A program made the position numbers and the translations under genes. The notes under the pieces were generated by a model. That model was not told the origin of the DNA, searched no databases, and saw only the letters and a program-made list of their open reading frames with translations. A DNA stretch of 31,859 bases, from contig CANQSG010000004.1 of NCBI GenBank assembly GCA_947626485.1, positions 1 to 31,859 of the forward strand, read 5' to 3'. This document shows, piece after piece, positions 1-8,111 of this stretch (positions are counted from its first letter, which is position 1; each line of letters begins with the position of its first letter). This stretch comes from an uncultured Clostridia bacterium. Lineage in GTDB: Bacteria; Bacillota; Clostridia; Oscillospirales; Acutalibacteraceae.

Positions 1-1
1 C

Positions 2-919
2 AAGGCCGTCGTCAAGGGGGAATTGCAGGTCTGCGCCCTTTACGCGGCGGTCGGCGGCGGGCGGCCGCAGCTGCTCGAGAGCACGCTGCCCTTCAGCCAG
101 ATCGTCGACGTCGACGGGCTCGACGACGGCTGCGACTGCGACGTGACGGTCGAGGTCGCGTCGCTCGAAATGAAGCCCCGCGCCGGCGGCGACGGGAGCG
201 TGCGGTCGTTTTTGCTGAGCTGCAAGCTCTGCGCGTCGGTTTCGGCGGGCCGCGACGGCGACCTGCCGGTGGTCTACGACGCCTTTTCGACTCGGTATGA
301 GGCCGAACTGACCCGCGACGAGATCGCGCTGGAGACGCGGCTTTGCACCGTCGACGAGAGCTTTCAGTGCAAAAAGACCCTCGAATTTTCGGACGGCGCG
401 CTCGGCACGGTGCTCGACCTTTGGTGCGAGGTGCAGACCGGCGCGGCGCGTAACGAGGGGAACCGCCTGACCGTCAGCGGGACGGTGCTCGTCTGCCTGC
501 TGCTCGCCGACGCCGACGGCCACCCGAGCTATCAGGAGCGGCCGATCGACTTCACCTATCACTGCGAGCTGTCCGCCTCACCCGAAAACATGCGCTGCGA
601 CCCGCGCATCGAGGTCGTCTCGCCCGGCTTTACGCTGCAAGGCGCGTCGGCGATGGAGGTGCGCGTCGAGCTGCGGTTCTTCGCGCCGGTCTGCGACGTC
701 CGGCGGCTGCCGCTGCTCACCGATCTTTCGATCGACGAGGGCGCCCCGCGCAAGGCCCGCGCCGACGGCGCCCTCGTGATCTACTACGCCGACGCCGGGG
801 AAGCCCTCTGGGAGATCGCGCGGCGCTACAACGCGAGCCCGACGGCGATTTCCGAGCTCAACACCCTTTCGGGCGAGGCCCTCGAAGCCCCCGCCGCCCT
901 GCTTATCCCCGTGCAGTAA
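2..919 (+). CDS. SipL-like spore coat/morphogenesis protein (SPOCS + LysM), 5' partial
   Basis: The reading frame is open from base 2, so the N-terminus lies outside the window. The first visible residues (VKGELQVCALY, then FSQIVDVDG) match the start of a SPOCS (DUF3794) repeat. A second beta-rich SPOCS-like unit covers roughly visible residues 95-245. The last ~45 residues form a LysM domain (IYYADAGEALWEIARRYN, then ISELN). In this family, SipL of Clostridioides difficile binds SpoIVA and attaches the coat to the forespore surface; LysM domains bind glycan. A TTG at 23 is inside the conserved domain and is not a credible start. The assignment to the SipL-like family is secure. Whether this is the true SipL orthologue or another SPOCS-LysM coat protein cannot be decided without the N-terminus. 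Confidence 0.82.
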   Translation, partial: KAVVKGELQVCALYAAVGGGRPQLLESTLPFSQIVDVDGLDDGCDCDVTVEVASLEMKPRAGGDGSVRSFLLSCKLCASVSAGRDGDLPVVYDAFSTRYEAELTRDEIALETRLCTVDESFQCKKTLEFSDGALGTVLDLWCEVQTGAARNEGNRLTVSGTVLVCLLLADADGHPSYQERPIDFTYHCELSASPENMRCDPRIEVVSPGFTLQGASAMEVRVELRFFAPVCDVRRLPLLTDLSIDEGAPRKARADGALVIYYADAGEALWEIARRYNASPTAISELNTLSGEALEAPAALLIPVQ

Positions 920-942
920 CCCGCTTTTTTGCCGCTTTTTTT

Positions 943-987
943 CAAGAGCCGCCGCCCGCGAAACAGGAATCCGGGCGTCGGCTCTTG
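943..987 (+). terminator. Long stem-loop after the coat gene
   Basis: A 16-bp stem with one mismatch (943-958 pairs with 972-987) and a 13-nt loop lies 24 bases after the stop codon. A run of T precedes the stem, and only CCGTTTT follows it, so it is a weak intrinsic terminator at best. Its 3' arm overlaps the -35 element of the next promoter. Confidence 0.55.
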
Positions 988-1013
988 CCGTTTTGCAAAA
1001 TTTGTGGTATAAT
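985..1013 (+). promoter_or_regulatory. Sigma-A promoter for the glycerophosphodiesterase gene
   Basis: A TTGCCG -35 (985-990), a 17-bp spacer and a perfect TATAAT -10 (1008-1013), with TG one base before the -10. Transcription should start near 1020, giving a ~90-nt leader. The leader holds a 9-bp stem (1031-1039 with 1055-1063) and a second small GC-rich hairpin just before the ribosome binding site. Confidence 0.7.
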
Positions 1014-1110
1014 GCAGTATGCTGAAACGTACAGACGCGGTTTTCGGTTGCCGGCGCGTCTGTGCGGGCGGCGTTTGCCGCCGCTGCATTTTGAAAAACG
1101 GAGGCGTCCC

Positions 1111-1941
1111 ATGCTCTGGCTTTGGATCCTGCTCGGCGCGCTCGCGCTGCTCGCCCTGCTTTATGTTTTAATGGTCATGCCCCGCCTGCGCGGGCGGCGG
1201 GATTTTTCGGTTTTTTCGACCCGGATGTTCGCCCACCGCGGCCTGCACGACAACGCGACCGACGCGCCCGAAAACTCCCTGCCCGCCTTTGTCCGCGCCC
1301 TCGAGGCGGGGTACGGCATCGAGTTCGACGTCCGCCTGAGCGCCGACGGCGTGCCGATGGTGTTCCACGACCCGTCGCTGCTGCGGGTCTGCGGCGTGGA
1401 CAAGCCGGTGCGCGCCTTTACGGCGGCGCAGCTGCAACAGATGCCCCTTTGCGGGTCGACGGCCTGCATCCCGACGATGCAGCAGGTGCTCGACCTCGTC
1501 GCCGGCCGCGTGCCGCTGCTCATCGAGTTCAAAATGGAATCCGCCAGCACCGCCCTCTGCCGCGCGGCGATGGCGCTGCTCGACCGGTACGAAGGGGTTT
1601 ACTGCGTCGAATCCTTCAACCCGCTGGCGCTCTTTTGGCTGCGCTTCCGCCGCAAAAACGTGATCCGCGGCCAGCTTTCCTCGGATTATCGGGGCGAGAA
1701 AAAGGGCATTCTCGGCTTTCTGCACACCCACATGGTCTTCAATTTTCTGACGGCGCCCGACTTCATCTCCTACCGCCTGCGCAGCATCGGCCGCTGGTCG
1801 TTTCAGCTCTGCCGCCGGCTCTATAAATCGGTCTGCTTCGGCTGGACGGTGCAGAGCGAAGAGGAGCTGCGGCAGGCGCGGCAGATCTTCGATTACGTCA
1901 TCTTCGATTCCTTTGTCCCGAAGGACGGGGCGAAGCCGTGA
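1111..1941 (+). CDS. Membrane-anchored glycerophosphodiester phosphodiesterase
   Basis: The 276-residue product is a GDPD-family (TIM-barrel) enzyme that hydrolyses glycerophosphodiesters to an alcohol and glycerol-3-phosphate. An N-terminal membrane segment spans about residues 3-22. The conserved signature follows: AHRG (His42, Arg43), PENS (Glu54), EFDV (Glu71, Asp73) and HD (His86, Asp87), then IEFK near residue 140 and a C-terminal GWTV. The ATG at 1111 is chosen because ACGGAGG sits just upstream and because starting there gives a normal signal anchor; the frame is open further upstream but only through promoter and leader. The anchor suggests action at the membrane on lipid-derived or teichoic-acid-derived diesters. 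The substrate is not shown by the sequence. Confidence 0.88.
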   Translation: MLWLWILLGALALLALLYVLMVMPRLRGRRDFSVFSTRMFAHRGLHDNATDAPENSLPAFVRALEAGYGIEFDVRLSADGVPMVFHDPSLLRVCGVDKPVRAFTAAQLQQMPLCGSTACIPTMQQVLDLVAGRVPLLIEFKMESASTALCRAAMALLDRYEGVYCVESFNPLALFWLRFRRKNVIRGQLSSDYRGEKKGILGFLHTHMVFNFLTAPDFISYRLRSIGRWSFQLCRRLYKSVCFGWTVQSEEELRQARQIFDYVIFDSFVPKDGAKP

Positions 1942-2037
1942 GCGCCCTTCGCGCCGTCTTACCTGCGCAAAGCTCTCCCATCCTCCGGCGATTTTGCCGG
2001 AAAAATTTACCGTTAAACCGAAAGCGGGGTGCCTTTG

Positions 2038-2829
2038 ATGTCCTTGCGCGAACTGTTGATTTCTTTGTATCTTGCGGCCTTTCCCGACGAAACGCCGACG
2101 GCTGCCGCCGCCCTCTTTGCCGCCTATTTCCCGGACAACTGCCTGTATGAAACGGTCGACGGCGTGCCGGTCAGCCTGCTGTTCCTGCTCGATCAGCAGC
2201 TGCTCTGCGGCCGAAAAAGCCTGCCGGTCTGCTACGTTTACGGCGCGGCGACCCACCCGGATTTCCGCCGCCGGGGGTACATGACCCGCCTGCTCGAACG
2301 CGCCGCCGACGCTGCGCGCGAACGGGGCGCAAAGGCGCTTTTCCTGCTGCCCGCCGACGCGTCGCTCGAGCCGTTTTATGCCGAACGCGGCTTTACCGGC
2401 CGGCTGTATCACGCCGAACGCCGCTGCGCCCCGCTGCCCACCGGCGCGCCGCTGAACCCGATCTCGGCGGCGTCCTACCGGCGGCTGCGCAAGCCGCTGC
2501 TGCCGAACCCCGCCCTCAGCCCCGACAGCGCCTTTTTGCAGCTGCTCGTCGCCGAGGCCGTCGCTTCGGGCGGCGGCGCCTTTGCCGACGTGCAAAACGG
2601 CGTGCTGGCGCTCTGTGCGCGGCAAAACGACTGCCTGCTGGTCGAGGAGCTGCTCGGCAGCGCGACCGACGGCGCCGTCGCCCGCCTGCTGCGCCAGACC
2701 GGCACGACCCACGCCGTCGTCCGCGGGGTGCCGACGCAGGATCGCGACCGCGTCCCCTTCGGCCTGTTCCGCCCGCTTGCCGACGACCTGCCGCAAACGG
2801 CCTATTTCGGCCTGCCGCGCGACTGGTGA
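2038..2829 (+). CDS. GNAT-family N-acetyltransferase with C-terminal extension
   Basis: The 263-residue protein has a GNAT fold in its first half. The acetyl-CoA-binding motif A is visible as ATHPDFRRRGYMTRLLERA (residues ~71-89), where RRRGYM takes the place of the Q/RxxGxG loop, followed by FYAERGF, typical of the last GNAT strands. About 130 C-terminal residues form a second, less conserved domain, as in two-domain GNAT proteins. An in-frame GTG at 2029 is possible, but the purine-rich AAGCGGGG at 2022-2029 fits as ribosome binding site for the ATG at 2038. The gene lies 96 bases after the phosphodiesterase gene and may be cotranscribed with it. The acetyl acceptor is unknown. Confidence 0.75.
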   Translation: MSLRELLISLYLAAFPDETPTAAAALFAAYFPDNCLYETVDGVPVSLLFLLDQQLLCGRKSLPVCYVYGAATHPDFRRRGYMTRLLERAADAARERGAKALFLLPADASLEPFYAERGFTGRLYHAERRCAPLPTGAPLNPISAASYRRLRKPLLPNPALSPDSAFLQLLVAEAVASGGGAFADVQNGVLALCARQNDCLLVEELLGSATDGAVARLLRQTGTTHAVVRGVPTQDRDRVPFGLFRPLADDLPQTAYFGLPRDW

Positions 2830-2843
2830 ACGCCCTTTTCCGT

Positions 2844-2887
2844 AAAAAAATTTTCCGTCGGGTTAGCCGCCCGGCGGAATTTTTTTG
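2844..2887 (+). terminator. Rho-independent terminator, usable on both strands
   Basis: An 11-bp stem (2853-2863 with 2869-2879, including G-T pairs) and a 5-nt loop are followed by seven T. An A-run on the 5' side makes it bidirectional in principle. It ends the phosphodiesterase/acetyltransferase unit. Confidence 0.85.
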
Positions 2888-2966
2888 CCGGGTTTTTCCG
2901 ATTTGATTGACATAATCCGGCAAAAAATCCGGGCGGTGCATAAGTTTTATCCGTCGCCGGCGGGGT

Positions 2967-2995
2967 TTTTCCACTTATACACCGAGTTATCCACT
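2967..2995 (+). promoter_or_regulatory. Cluster of DnaA-box-like 9-mers upstream of the small membrane protein
   Basis: Three same-orientation 9-mers resemble the DnaA box TTATNCACA: TTTTCCACT (2967-2975), TTATACACC (2975-2983) and TTATCCACT (2987-2995). The last two differ from consensus only at the final base. A possible extended -10 (TGG-TATAGC, 3012-3020) lies just downstream. No dnaA or dnaN gene is nearby, so this is not an evident chromosomal origin. The similarity is seen; function is a guess. Confidence 0.3.
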
Positions 2996-3088
2996 TTTTT
3001 ATGTCAACCTATGGTATAGCGCCCGCCTTTTTTGTCCAAACTAAGGCGACAGGATATTCTGCGTGAGACATAAAGGAGTGCAAAACGA

Positions 3089-3376
3089 ATGGTAAAGGGC
3101 GTCAACAAGACCATTATTGAAGTCAATCAGACCGGCAGCCGCTATTTTGAACGGGTGCTGCTTTTCGTCAGTCCCGCCTACGGGCAGGCGGACAGCGGCC
3201 GCCTCGCCGCCGAGGCCGACCGCTTGCTGCGGCAGCTCGACCGGACGCATCTGCGCCGGCCGCCGCTGCGCCTGCTCGCCGCCCGGAGGCGCAAACGCCG
3301 CCGCCTGCTGCTGCTCGGCGGGGCGCTGCTGCTCGCCGTCGCGGCGCTTTGCGGCCTCGCCTTTCTGCTGTTTTAA
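3089..3376 (+). CDS. Small C-terminally anchored membrane protein of unknown function
   Basis: The 95-residue product begins MVKGVNKTIIEVNQTGSRYF, which looks like a conserved Clostridia small-protein start, though I cannot attach a function to it. A helical middle (residues ~38-62) leads into a basic patch (ARRRKRRR, ~65-72) and a single C-terminal hydrophobic segment (~73-95) that runs to the end. This is the arrangement of a tail-anchored protein with its N-terminus in the cytoplasm. AAAGGAG (3072-3078) is ideally placed for the ATG. The gene stands alone between two terminators. The upstream region has DnaA-box-like sequences. Confidence 0.7.
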   Translation: MVKGVNKTIIEVNQTGSRYFERVLLFVSPAYGQADSGRLAAEADRLLRQLDRTHLRRPPLRLLAARRRKRRRLLLLGGALLLAVAALCGLAFLLF

Positions 3377-3382
3377 CGTTTC

Positions 3383-3417
3383 GCGCCCGGGCAAACGCCG
3401 CCGGGCGCCTGTTTTTT
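3383..3417 (+). terminator. Rho-independent terminator
   Basis: An 8-bp GC stem (3383-3390 with 3401-3408) with a 10-nt loop is followed within three bases by six T. It lies just after the small membrane protein gene. Confidence 0.7.
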
Positions 3418-3488
3418 GCCCCGTTTCCCGCCGCCGGGGCGGGGAAGTGCGTGCCGTCGGCAAAATCGGCAAAAACGCGCTTTTTTCC

Positions 3489-3517
3489 TTGAATTTCCCG
3501 CCGAAGTGTGGTAAGAT
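3489..3517 (+). promoter_or_regulatory. Promoter of the gatCAB-aspS operon
   Basis: TTGAAT (3489-3494), a 17-bp spacer ending in TGTGG, and TAAGAT (3512-3517), giving an extended -10 (TG-N). The expected start is near 3524, leaving a leader of about 35 nt. Confidence 0.6.
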
Positions 3518-3558
3518 AAACTGGAATGATTTTGGAAACGCATTTTGGAGGGATCGAA

Positions 3559-3837
3559 GTGCTGGATTTAGACGAGACAAGACATTTGGCCGAGCTCAGC
3601 AAAATTTCGCTGACCGAGGCGGAGCTGCAAACGCTGGCGGACGAGATGGAACAGATCATCCGCCTGATGGACACCGTCGCCGAGTTCCAAAGCGGGGAAG
3701 ACGCCTTCGCGGTCGACCCGACGGCGTACGAAGCGCTACGCGCCGATCAGGTGGCGGCGTCGATGCCGCGCGAGGACGTGCTGTCCAACGCGCAGGTGCG
3801 GACCGACGCCTGCTTCCAGGTTCCGAAGGTGGTGTGA
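3559..3837 (+). CDS. gatC: Asp-tRNA(Asn)/Glu-tRNA(Gln) amidotransferase subunit C
   Basis: The 92-residue GatC is the small subunit that wraps around GatA and stabilises the GatA-GatB contact. The family start is visible as TRHLAELSKISLTEAE, and the C-terminal part has the usual LR-D segment followed by FQVPKVV. A GTG at 3559 is preferred over the ATG at 3526, because TGGAGGG (3546-3552) is correctly spaced from the GTG and because the shorter form matches the family's usual length. The stop is two bases before the gatA start, so the two are likely translated together. Confidence 0.92.
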   Translation: MLDLDETRHLAELSKISLTEAELQTLADEMEQIIRLMDTVAEFQSGEDAFAVDPTAYEALRADQVAASMPREDVLSNAQVRTDACFQVPKVV

Positions 3838-3839
3838 GT

Positions 3840-5297
3840 ATGACGGGTTTTGACGCTTTTTCTTCCGTTGCCGCGCTTTCCGCGGGGCTGCAAAGCCGCG
3901 CCTTTTCGGCGCCCGAGCTGACGCAGGCCTATCTCGACCGCATCGCGGCGTTAAACGACCGGCTCAACGCCTACATCACGGTTTGCGCCGACGAGGCCAT
4001 GCGGCAGGCAGAGGCCGCCCAGCGTCGCATCGACGCCGGACAGGCCGACGCGCTGACCGGCATCCCGCTCGGCATCAAGGACAACATCTGCACCTCGGGC
4101 GTGCGCACGACCTGCGCCTCCCGGATGCTCGAGACCTTCGTCCCGCCCTACGACGCGACGGTCATCGCCCGCCTGAAAGCGCAGGACGCCGTGCTGCTCG
4201 GCAAGCTCAACATGGACGAGTTCGCGATGGGCGGCTCGTCCCAGACCTCCTATTTCGGCGGGGTCAAAAATCCGTATGACACCTCCCGCGTGCCGGGTGG
4301 CTCCTCGGGCGGTTCGGCCGCCGCCGTCGCCGCCGGGCTGTGCGCCGCCTCGCTCGGGTCGGATACCGGCGGCTCGATTCGCCAGCCCGCCGCCTTCTGC
4401 GGCGTGACGGGGCTGAAGCCGACCTACGGCGCCGTTTCGCGTTACGGGCTGGTGGCGTTTGCCTCCTCCCTCGACCAGATCGGACCGATCGCCCGCACGG
4501 CGCGCGACTGTGCGCTGCTGCTTTCCGCCGTCGCCGGGCGCGACGAAAACGACGGCACCTCCCGCGCCCTGCCCGACGTCGACTATCTCGCCCGCGTCGG
4601 CATGTCGCTGCGCGACGTGACGATCGGCCTGCCGCAGGAATTTTTCGAGGATTACGTCTCCGAGGAGGTCCGCGCCGCCGTGCAGGCTGCCGCCGAGCAC
4701 TTCCGTTCGCTCGGGGCGACGCTCAAAACCGTTTCGCTGCCGAGTTTGCGCTACGCCGTCGCCTCTTATTATCTCATCTCCTCCGCCGAGGCCGCCAGCA
4801 ACCTTTCGCGCTACGACGGCATCAAGTACGGTTACCGCGCGCAGACGGGCGAGACCTACGAGGAGCTCATCAAGAACACCCGGCGCGAGGGCTTCGGCAG
4901 CGAGGTCAAGCGCCGCATCGTCCTCGGGAATTACGCCCTTTCGAGCGGGTATTACGACGCCTATTATAACCGCGCGGTGCAGATTCGCGGCCGCATTCGG
5001 GAAGAATACGCCGCGCTGCTGCGCGAATGTGACTGCATTCTGACGCCGACGGCGCCGACCGTTTCCTACCCGATCGGGCAGCAGGAAAACGACCCCGTCC
5101 GGATGTATTCCGCCGACATTTGCAGCGTGACCGCCAACATCGCCGGGCTGCCCGCCCTCTCGACGCCCTGCGGCTACAACGCGCAGGGGCTGCCCATCGG
5201 CATGTGCCTGACCGGCCGCGCCTTTGACGAGGCGACCCTCATCGCGCTGGCAGACGCGTTCGAGTCCGACTTTTCCCGCAGGGAGGCGCAGTTATGA
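3840..5297 (+). CDS. gatA: Asp-tRNA(Asn)/Glu-tRNA(Gln) amidotransferase subunit A
   Basis: GatA (485 residues) is the amidase-signature subunit that releases ammonia from glutamine or asparagine for transamidation. The catalytic Ser-cisSer-Lys triad is complete: Lys80 in PLGIKDNI, Ser155 in GGSSGGSA and Ser179 in SDTGGSIR. The ammonia moves to GatB through a channel in the complex. The ATG at 3840 lies two bases after the gatC stop, and the 3' end overlaps gatB by four bases (ATGA). A longer open frame exists upstream, but it runs through gatC in another frame and is not coding. Confidence 0.96.
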   Translation: MTGFDAFSSVAALSAGLQSRAFSAPELTQAYLDRIAALNDRLNAYITVCADEAMRQAEAAQRRIDAGQADALTGIPLGIKDNICTSGVRTTCASRMLETFVPPYDATVIARLKAQDAVLLGKLNMDEFAMGGSSQTSYFGGVKNPYDTSRVPGGSSGGSAAAVAAGLCAASLGSDTGGSIRQPAAFCGVTGLKPTYGAVSRYGLVAFASSLDQIGPIARTARDCALLLSAVAGRDENDGTSRALPDVDYLARVGMSLRDVTIGLPQEFFEDYVSEEVRAAVQAAAEHFRSLGATLKTVSLPSLRYAVASYYLISSAEAASNLSRYDGIKYGYRAQTGETYEELIKNTRREGFGSEVKRRIVLGNYALSSGYYDAYYNRAVQIRGRIREEYAALLRECDCILTPTAPTVSYPIGQQENDPVRMYSADICSVTANIAGLPALSTPCGYNAQGLPIGMCLTGRAFDEATLIALADAFESDFSRREAQL

Positions 5298-6721
5298 AAT
5301 ACGAAACCGTGATCGGGCTGGAGATCCACGCCGAAATGCTGACCCACTCGAAGGTCTTTTGCGGCTGCACCGCCGAGTTCGGCGGCGAAGAAAACACCCG
5401 CGTCTGTCCGCGCTGCTCCGGTCTGCCCGGCACGTTGCCGGTGCTGAATCAGGGCGCCGTGCGGCTGGCGGTCAAGGCGGGGCTGGCGCTGGGCTGTGAA
5501 ATTCACCCATACAGCGCCTTCGACCGCAAGAATTATTTCTATCCCGACCTGCCCAAGGCCTACCAGATCACCCAGTTTGCCCACCCCATCTGCACCGACG
5601 GCGCCGTCGACATCGGCGAAAAAACGGTGCGCATCAACCGCATCCACATCGAGGAGGACGCGGGCAAGCTGGTGCACGACGATTACGAGAACGTCTCGCT
5701 CGCCGACTACAACCGCTGCGGCGTGCCGCTCATCGAGATCGTCACCGAGCCCGACCTGCGCTCCGCCGAGGAGGCGCGCGCGCTCGTCGAGGAGATCGCG
5801 CTGCGGCTGAAATACGCCGGGGTCTGCGACGCCCGCATGGAGCAGGGCTCGCTGCGCTGCGACGTCAACATTTCGATCCGCCAGCCGGGCGAGACGAAAT
5901 TCGGCACCCGCACCGAGATCAAAAACCTCAACTCGCTGAAATCCATCGTCCGCGCGATCGAATACGAGTACACCCGGCAGGCCGACCTGCTCGACGCGGG
6001 GCGCCCCGTGATCCAGCAGACGTTGCATTTCAACGAGAACCACGGCACGACCAAGCCGCTGCGCTCGAAGGAAGAGGCCCACGATTACCGCTATTTTCCC
6101 GAGCCCGACATTCCGCCGATTTTGCTGAGCGACGCCGACCTCGCCGCCATTCGGGACGATATGCCCGAGATGCCCGCCGATCGCCTGCGGCGCTACACGG
6201 CGGACTACGGTCTGCCCGAGGCCGACGCGCGCCAGCTCGTCGCCGACAAGGCGCTTTCGGATTTTTACGACGCCGTCATCGCCGTCTATCCGGCGTATAA
6301 ACCGGTCGCTTCCCTGATTTTAGTCGAGCTGCTGCGCCGTTTGAACGACGCCGGCAGCACCGTCGGGGAGCTGCGCTTTGCGCCCGCCGACCTCGCCGCC
6401 CTCGTGCGGCTCAGCGAGACGGGCGAGATCAGCAAGAACGCCGCCAAGGAAATTCTGCGCACCCTCTTCGAGGCGGGCGGCCACCCGGACGAGATCGCCG
6501 AAGCGAACGGCTACCTGATGAACAACGACACCGCAGCGGTCGAGGCGGCGGCGGCGGAAATTCTTGCCGCCAACCCCAAGGCGGTCGCCGAATACCGCGG
6601 CGGCAGCCAGAAGGTCTTCGGCTTCTTGATGGGGCAGATGTGCAAAAAGCTCGGCAAGTCCGCCAACCCGCAGATCATCCGCCAGTGCCTGGCCGAGGCG
6701 CTCGAGCGACCCGAAGCCTGA
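5294..6721 (+). CDS. gatB: Asp-tRNA(Asn)/Glu-tRNA(Gln) amidotransferase subunit B
   Basis: GatB (475 residues) binds the mischarged tRNA, phosphorylates the Asp/Glu side chain and amidates it. The N-terminal family motif is clear (YETVIGLEIHAEM), with a Cys set matching the zinc site (Cys23, Cys25, Cys38, Cys41 in CPRCSG). The central kinase/cradle part includes YFYPDLPKAYQI. The C-terminal ~150 residues form the helical and YqeY-like tail domain that touches the tRNA elbow (KVFGFLMGQMCKK near the end). GGGAGG precedes the ATG, which overlaps the gatA stop. Length and motifs are normal. Confidence 0.96.
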   Translation: MKYETVIGLEIHAEMLTHSKVFCGCTAEFGGEENTRVCPRCSGLPGTLPVLNQGAVRLAVKAGLALGCEIHPYSAFDRKNYFYPDLPKAYQITQFAHPICTDGAVDIGEKTVRINRIHIEEDAGKLVHDDYENVSLADYNRCGVPLIEIVTEPDLRSAEEARALVEEIALRLKYAGVCDARMEQGSLRCDVNISIRQPGETKFGTRTEIKNLNSLKSIVRAIEYEYTRQADLLDAGRPVIQQTLHFNENHGTTKPLRSKEEAHDYRYFPEPDIPPILLSDADLAAIRDDMPEMPADRLRRYTADYGLPEADARQLVADKALSDFYDAVIAVYPAYKPVASLILVELLRRLNDAGSTVGELRFAPADLAALVRLSETGEISKNAAKEILRTLFEAGGHPDEIAEANGYLMNNDTAAVEAAAAEILAANPKAVAEYRGGSQKVFGFLMGQMCKKLGKSANPQIIRQCLAEALERPEA

Positions 6722-6743
6722 ACGTAAAAGAGGAGAGAACACC

Positions 6744-8045
6744 ATGAAAACAATCGACGGGAGCCGCCGCACGGCGCCCTTCACCCTCGATTCCCTGCAC
6801 GACGGGGCGACGCTGACCCTTTCCGCCTGCGTCCATAAGATCAAGCCGATGGGCGCGTTTGCCTTTGTCATGCTGCGCACCGGGCGCTACGTCTTACAGG
6901 CGACCTACACGCCCGAGACCTGCGAAAACGACCTGTCCGCCCTGCGCGAGGGCGCCTACCTCACCGCGACGGGGGTCGTGCGCGCCGAGGCGCGCGCGAA
7001 TTACGGGTTCGAGCTCGTGCTGACCGGCTTTACCCTCCTCTCCCAGCCCGTCGCAGATTACCCGCTGCACGTTTCGGCGCGCAAGCTGGGCTGTTCGATC
7101 GACGCCAACCTCAAATATCGCTCGGTCGCCCTGCGCAACCCGCACGAGCGGGCGGCCTTCAAGATCGCCGAGGGCGTCTGCGAGGGCTTCCGCCGCTTTT
7201 TGATGGCGAACGGCTTCACCGAGATCCACACCCCCAAGCTGACGGCGGCGGGCGCCGAGGGCGGCGCGAACATCTTCAAGCTGAAATACTTCGGGCGGGA
7301 CGCCTTCCTCGCCCAGAGCCCGCAGTTCTATAAGCAGACCTGCGTCGCCGTCTTCGACCGCGTGTTTGAGATCGACCCGGTCTATCGCGCCGAAAAGCAC
7401 AACTCCACCCGCCACCTGAATGAATACACCGGCCTCGATTTCGAGATGGGCTACATCGACAGCATGTATGACGTGATGGAGATGGAGACCGCGCTGCTGC
7501 GCGCGATCGTCGACCACCTCGCCGCCTATTACGAGCCCGAGCTGAAGCTGACCGGCGCGGTGCTGCCGAGCGTCGGCGAGATCCCGTCCGTCACCTTCCT
7601 CGAAGCCATCGAGCTCATCGGCGGCGGCAAAAATAAGCACGACCTCGACCCCGCCGACGAGGTCAAGCTCGGGGACTATTTCCGCGAGCGGGGGAGCGAT
7701 TTCGTCTTTGTCACCCATTTCCCGGCCGCCAAGCGCCCCTTTTACGCGATGGACAGCGTCGACGATCCCCGCACGGCCGAGAGCTTCGACCTGCTGTTCC
7801 GCGGCCTCGAGATCACGACGGGCGGCCAGCGTATCCACGATTACGAGCAGCAGGTCGCCAAAATGCGCCGCATGAACCTCAACCCCGACGATTTCGCGAG
7901 CTATCTCGACATCTTCAAATACGGCATGCCGCCGCACGGCGGGCTGGGGCTCGGGCTCGAGCGCGTCGTGATGCAGCTGCTCGGCCTGCCCAACATCCGC
8001 CAGGCCTCCCTCTTTCCCCGCGACATCAACCACCTCGAACCCTGA
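6744..8045 (+). CDS. aspS: Archaeal-type, probably non-discriminating, aspartyl-tRNA synthetase
   Basis: The 433-residue class IIb synthetase has an N-terminal OB-fold anticodon-binding domain (~1-115) and a catalytic domain with motif 2 (VYRAEKHNSTRHLNEYTG) and motif 3 (GLGLGLERVVMQLLGL). It lacks the ~100-residue insertion that makes bacterial AspRS about 590 residues long, so it belongs to the archaeal/eukaryal-size group. Short AspRS enzymes of this group in bacteria with gatCAB often charge Asp onto tRNA(Asn). Placement 22 bases behind gatB supports a role in the indirect Asn-tRNA(Asn) pathway. AGAGGAGAG precedes the ATG. Relaxed specificity is inference, as is any second AspRS elsewhere in the genome. 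Confidence 0.9.
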   Translation: MKTIDGSRRTAPFTLDSLHDGATLTLSACVHKIKPMGAFAFVMLRTGRYVLQATYTPETCENDLSALREGAYLTATGVVRAEARANYGFELVLTGFTLLSQPVADYPLHVSARKLGCSIDANLKYRSVALRNPHERAAFKIAEGVCEGFRRFLMANGFTEIHTPKLTAAGAEGGANIFKLKYFGRDAFLAQSPQFYKQTCVAVFDRVFEIDPVYRAEKHNSTRHLNEYTGLDFEMGYIDSMYDVMEMETALLRAIVDHLAAYYEPELKLTGAVLPSVGEIPSVTFLEAIELIGGGKNKHDLDPADEVKLGDYFRERGSDFVFVTHFPAAKRPFYAMDSVDDPRTAESFDLLFRGLEITTGGQRIHDYEQQVAKMRRMNLNPDDFASYLDIFKYGMPPHGGLGLGLERVVMQLLGLPNIRQASLFPRDINHLEP

Positions 8046-8061
8046 CCCCGATCTTCAAACC

Positions 8062-8104
8062 AAAAAGCGCCTGCTTTCCGGAATGGAAAACAGGCGCTTT
8101 TTTA
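8062..8104. terminator. Bidirectional terminator between convergent operons
   Basis: A 12-bp outer stem (8062-8073 with 8091-8102) and an inner TTTCC/GGAAA stem have an A-run on one side and T-run on the other. It can end the gatCAB-aspS transcript on the plus strand and the binding-protein transcript on the minus strand. Confidence 0.88.
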
Positions 8105-8111
8105 TCGACTG

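Noticed and set aside
985..998. TTGCCGTTTTGCAA as a sixth repressor operator
   Set aside because: The half-sites are separated by six bases, not five, and it is far from the cassette.
1168..2796. A 542-codon open frame on the minus strand opposite the phosphodiesterase and acetyltransferase genes
   Set aside because: It is antisense to two well-supported genes, has no ribosome binding site and a composition typical of the complement of GC-rich coding DNA.
2907..2935. TTGACA at 2907 as a promoter for the small membrane protein
   Set aside because: No acceptable -10 lies 16-18 bases downstream.
3117..3839. A long in-frame N-terminal extension of GatA
   Set aside because: It runs through the small membrane protein, a terminator, the promoter and gatC; the family start and the two-base spacing from the gatC stop fix the start at 3840.
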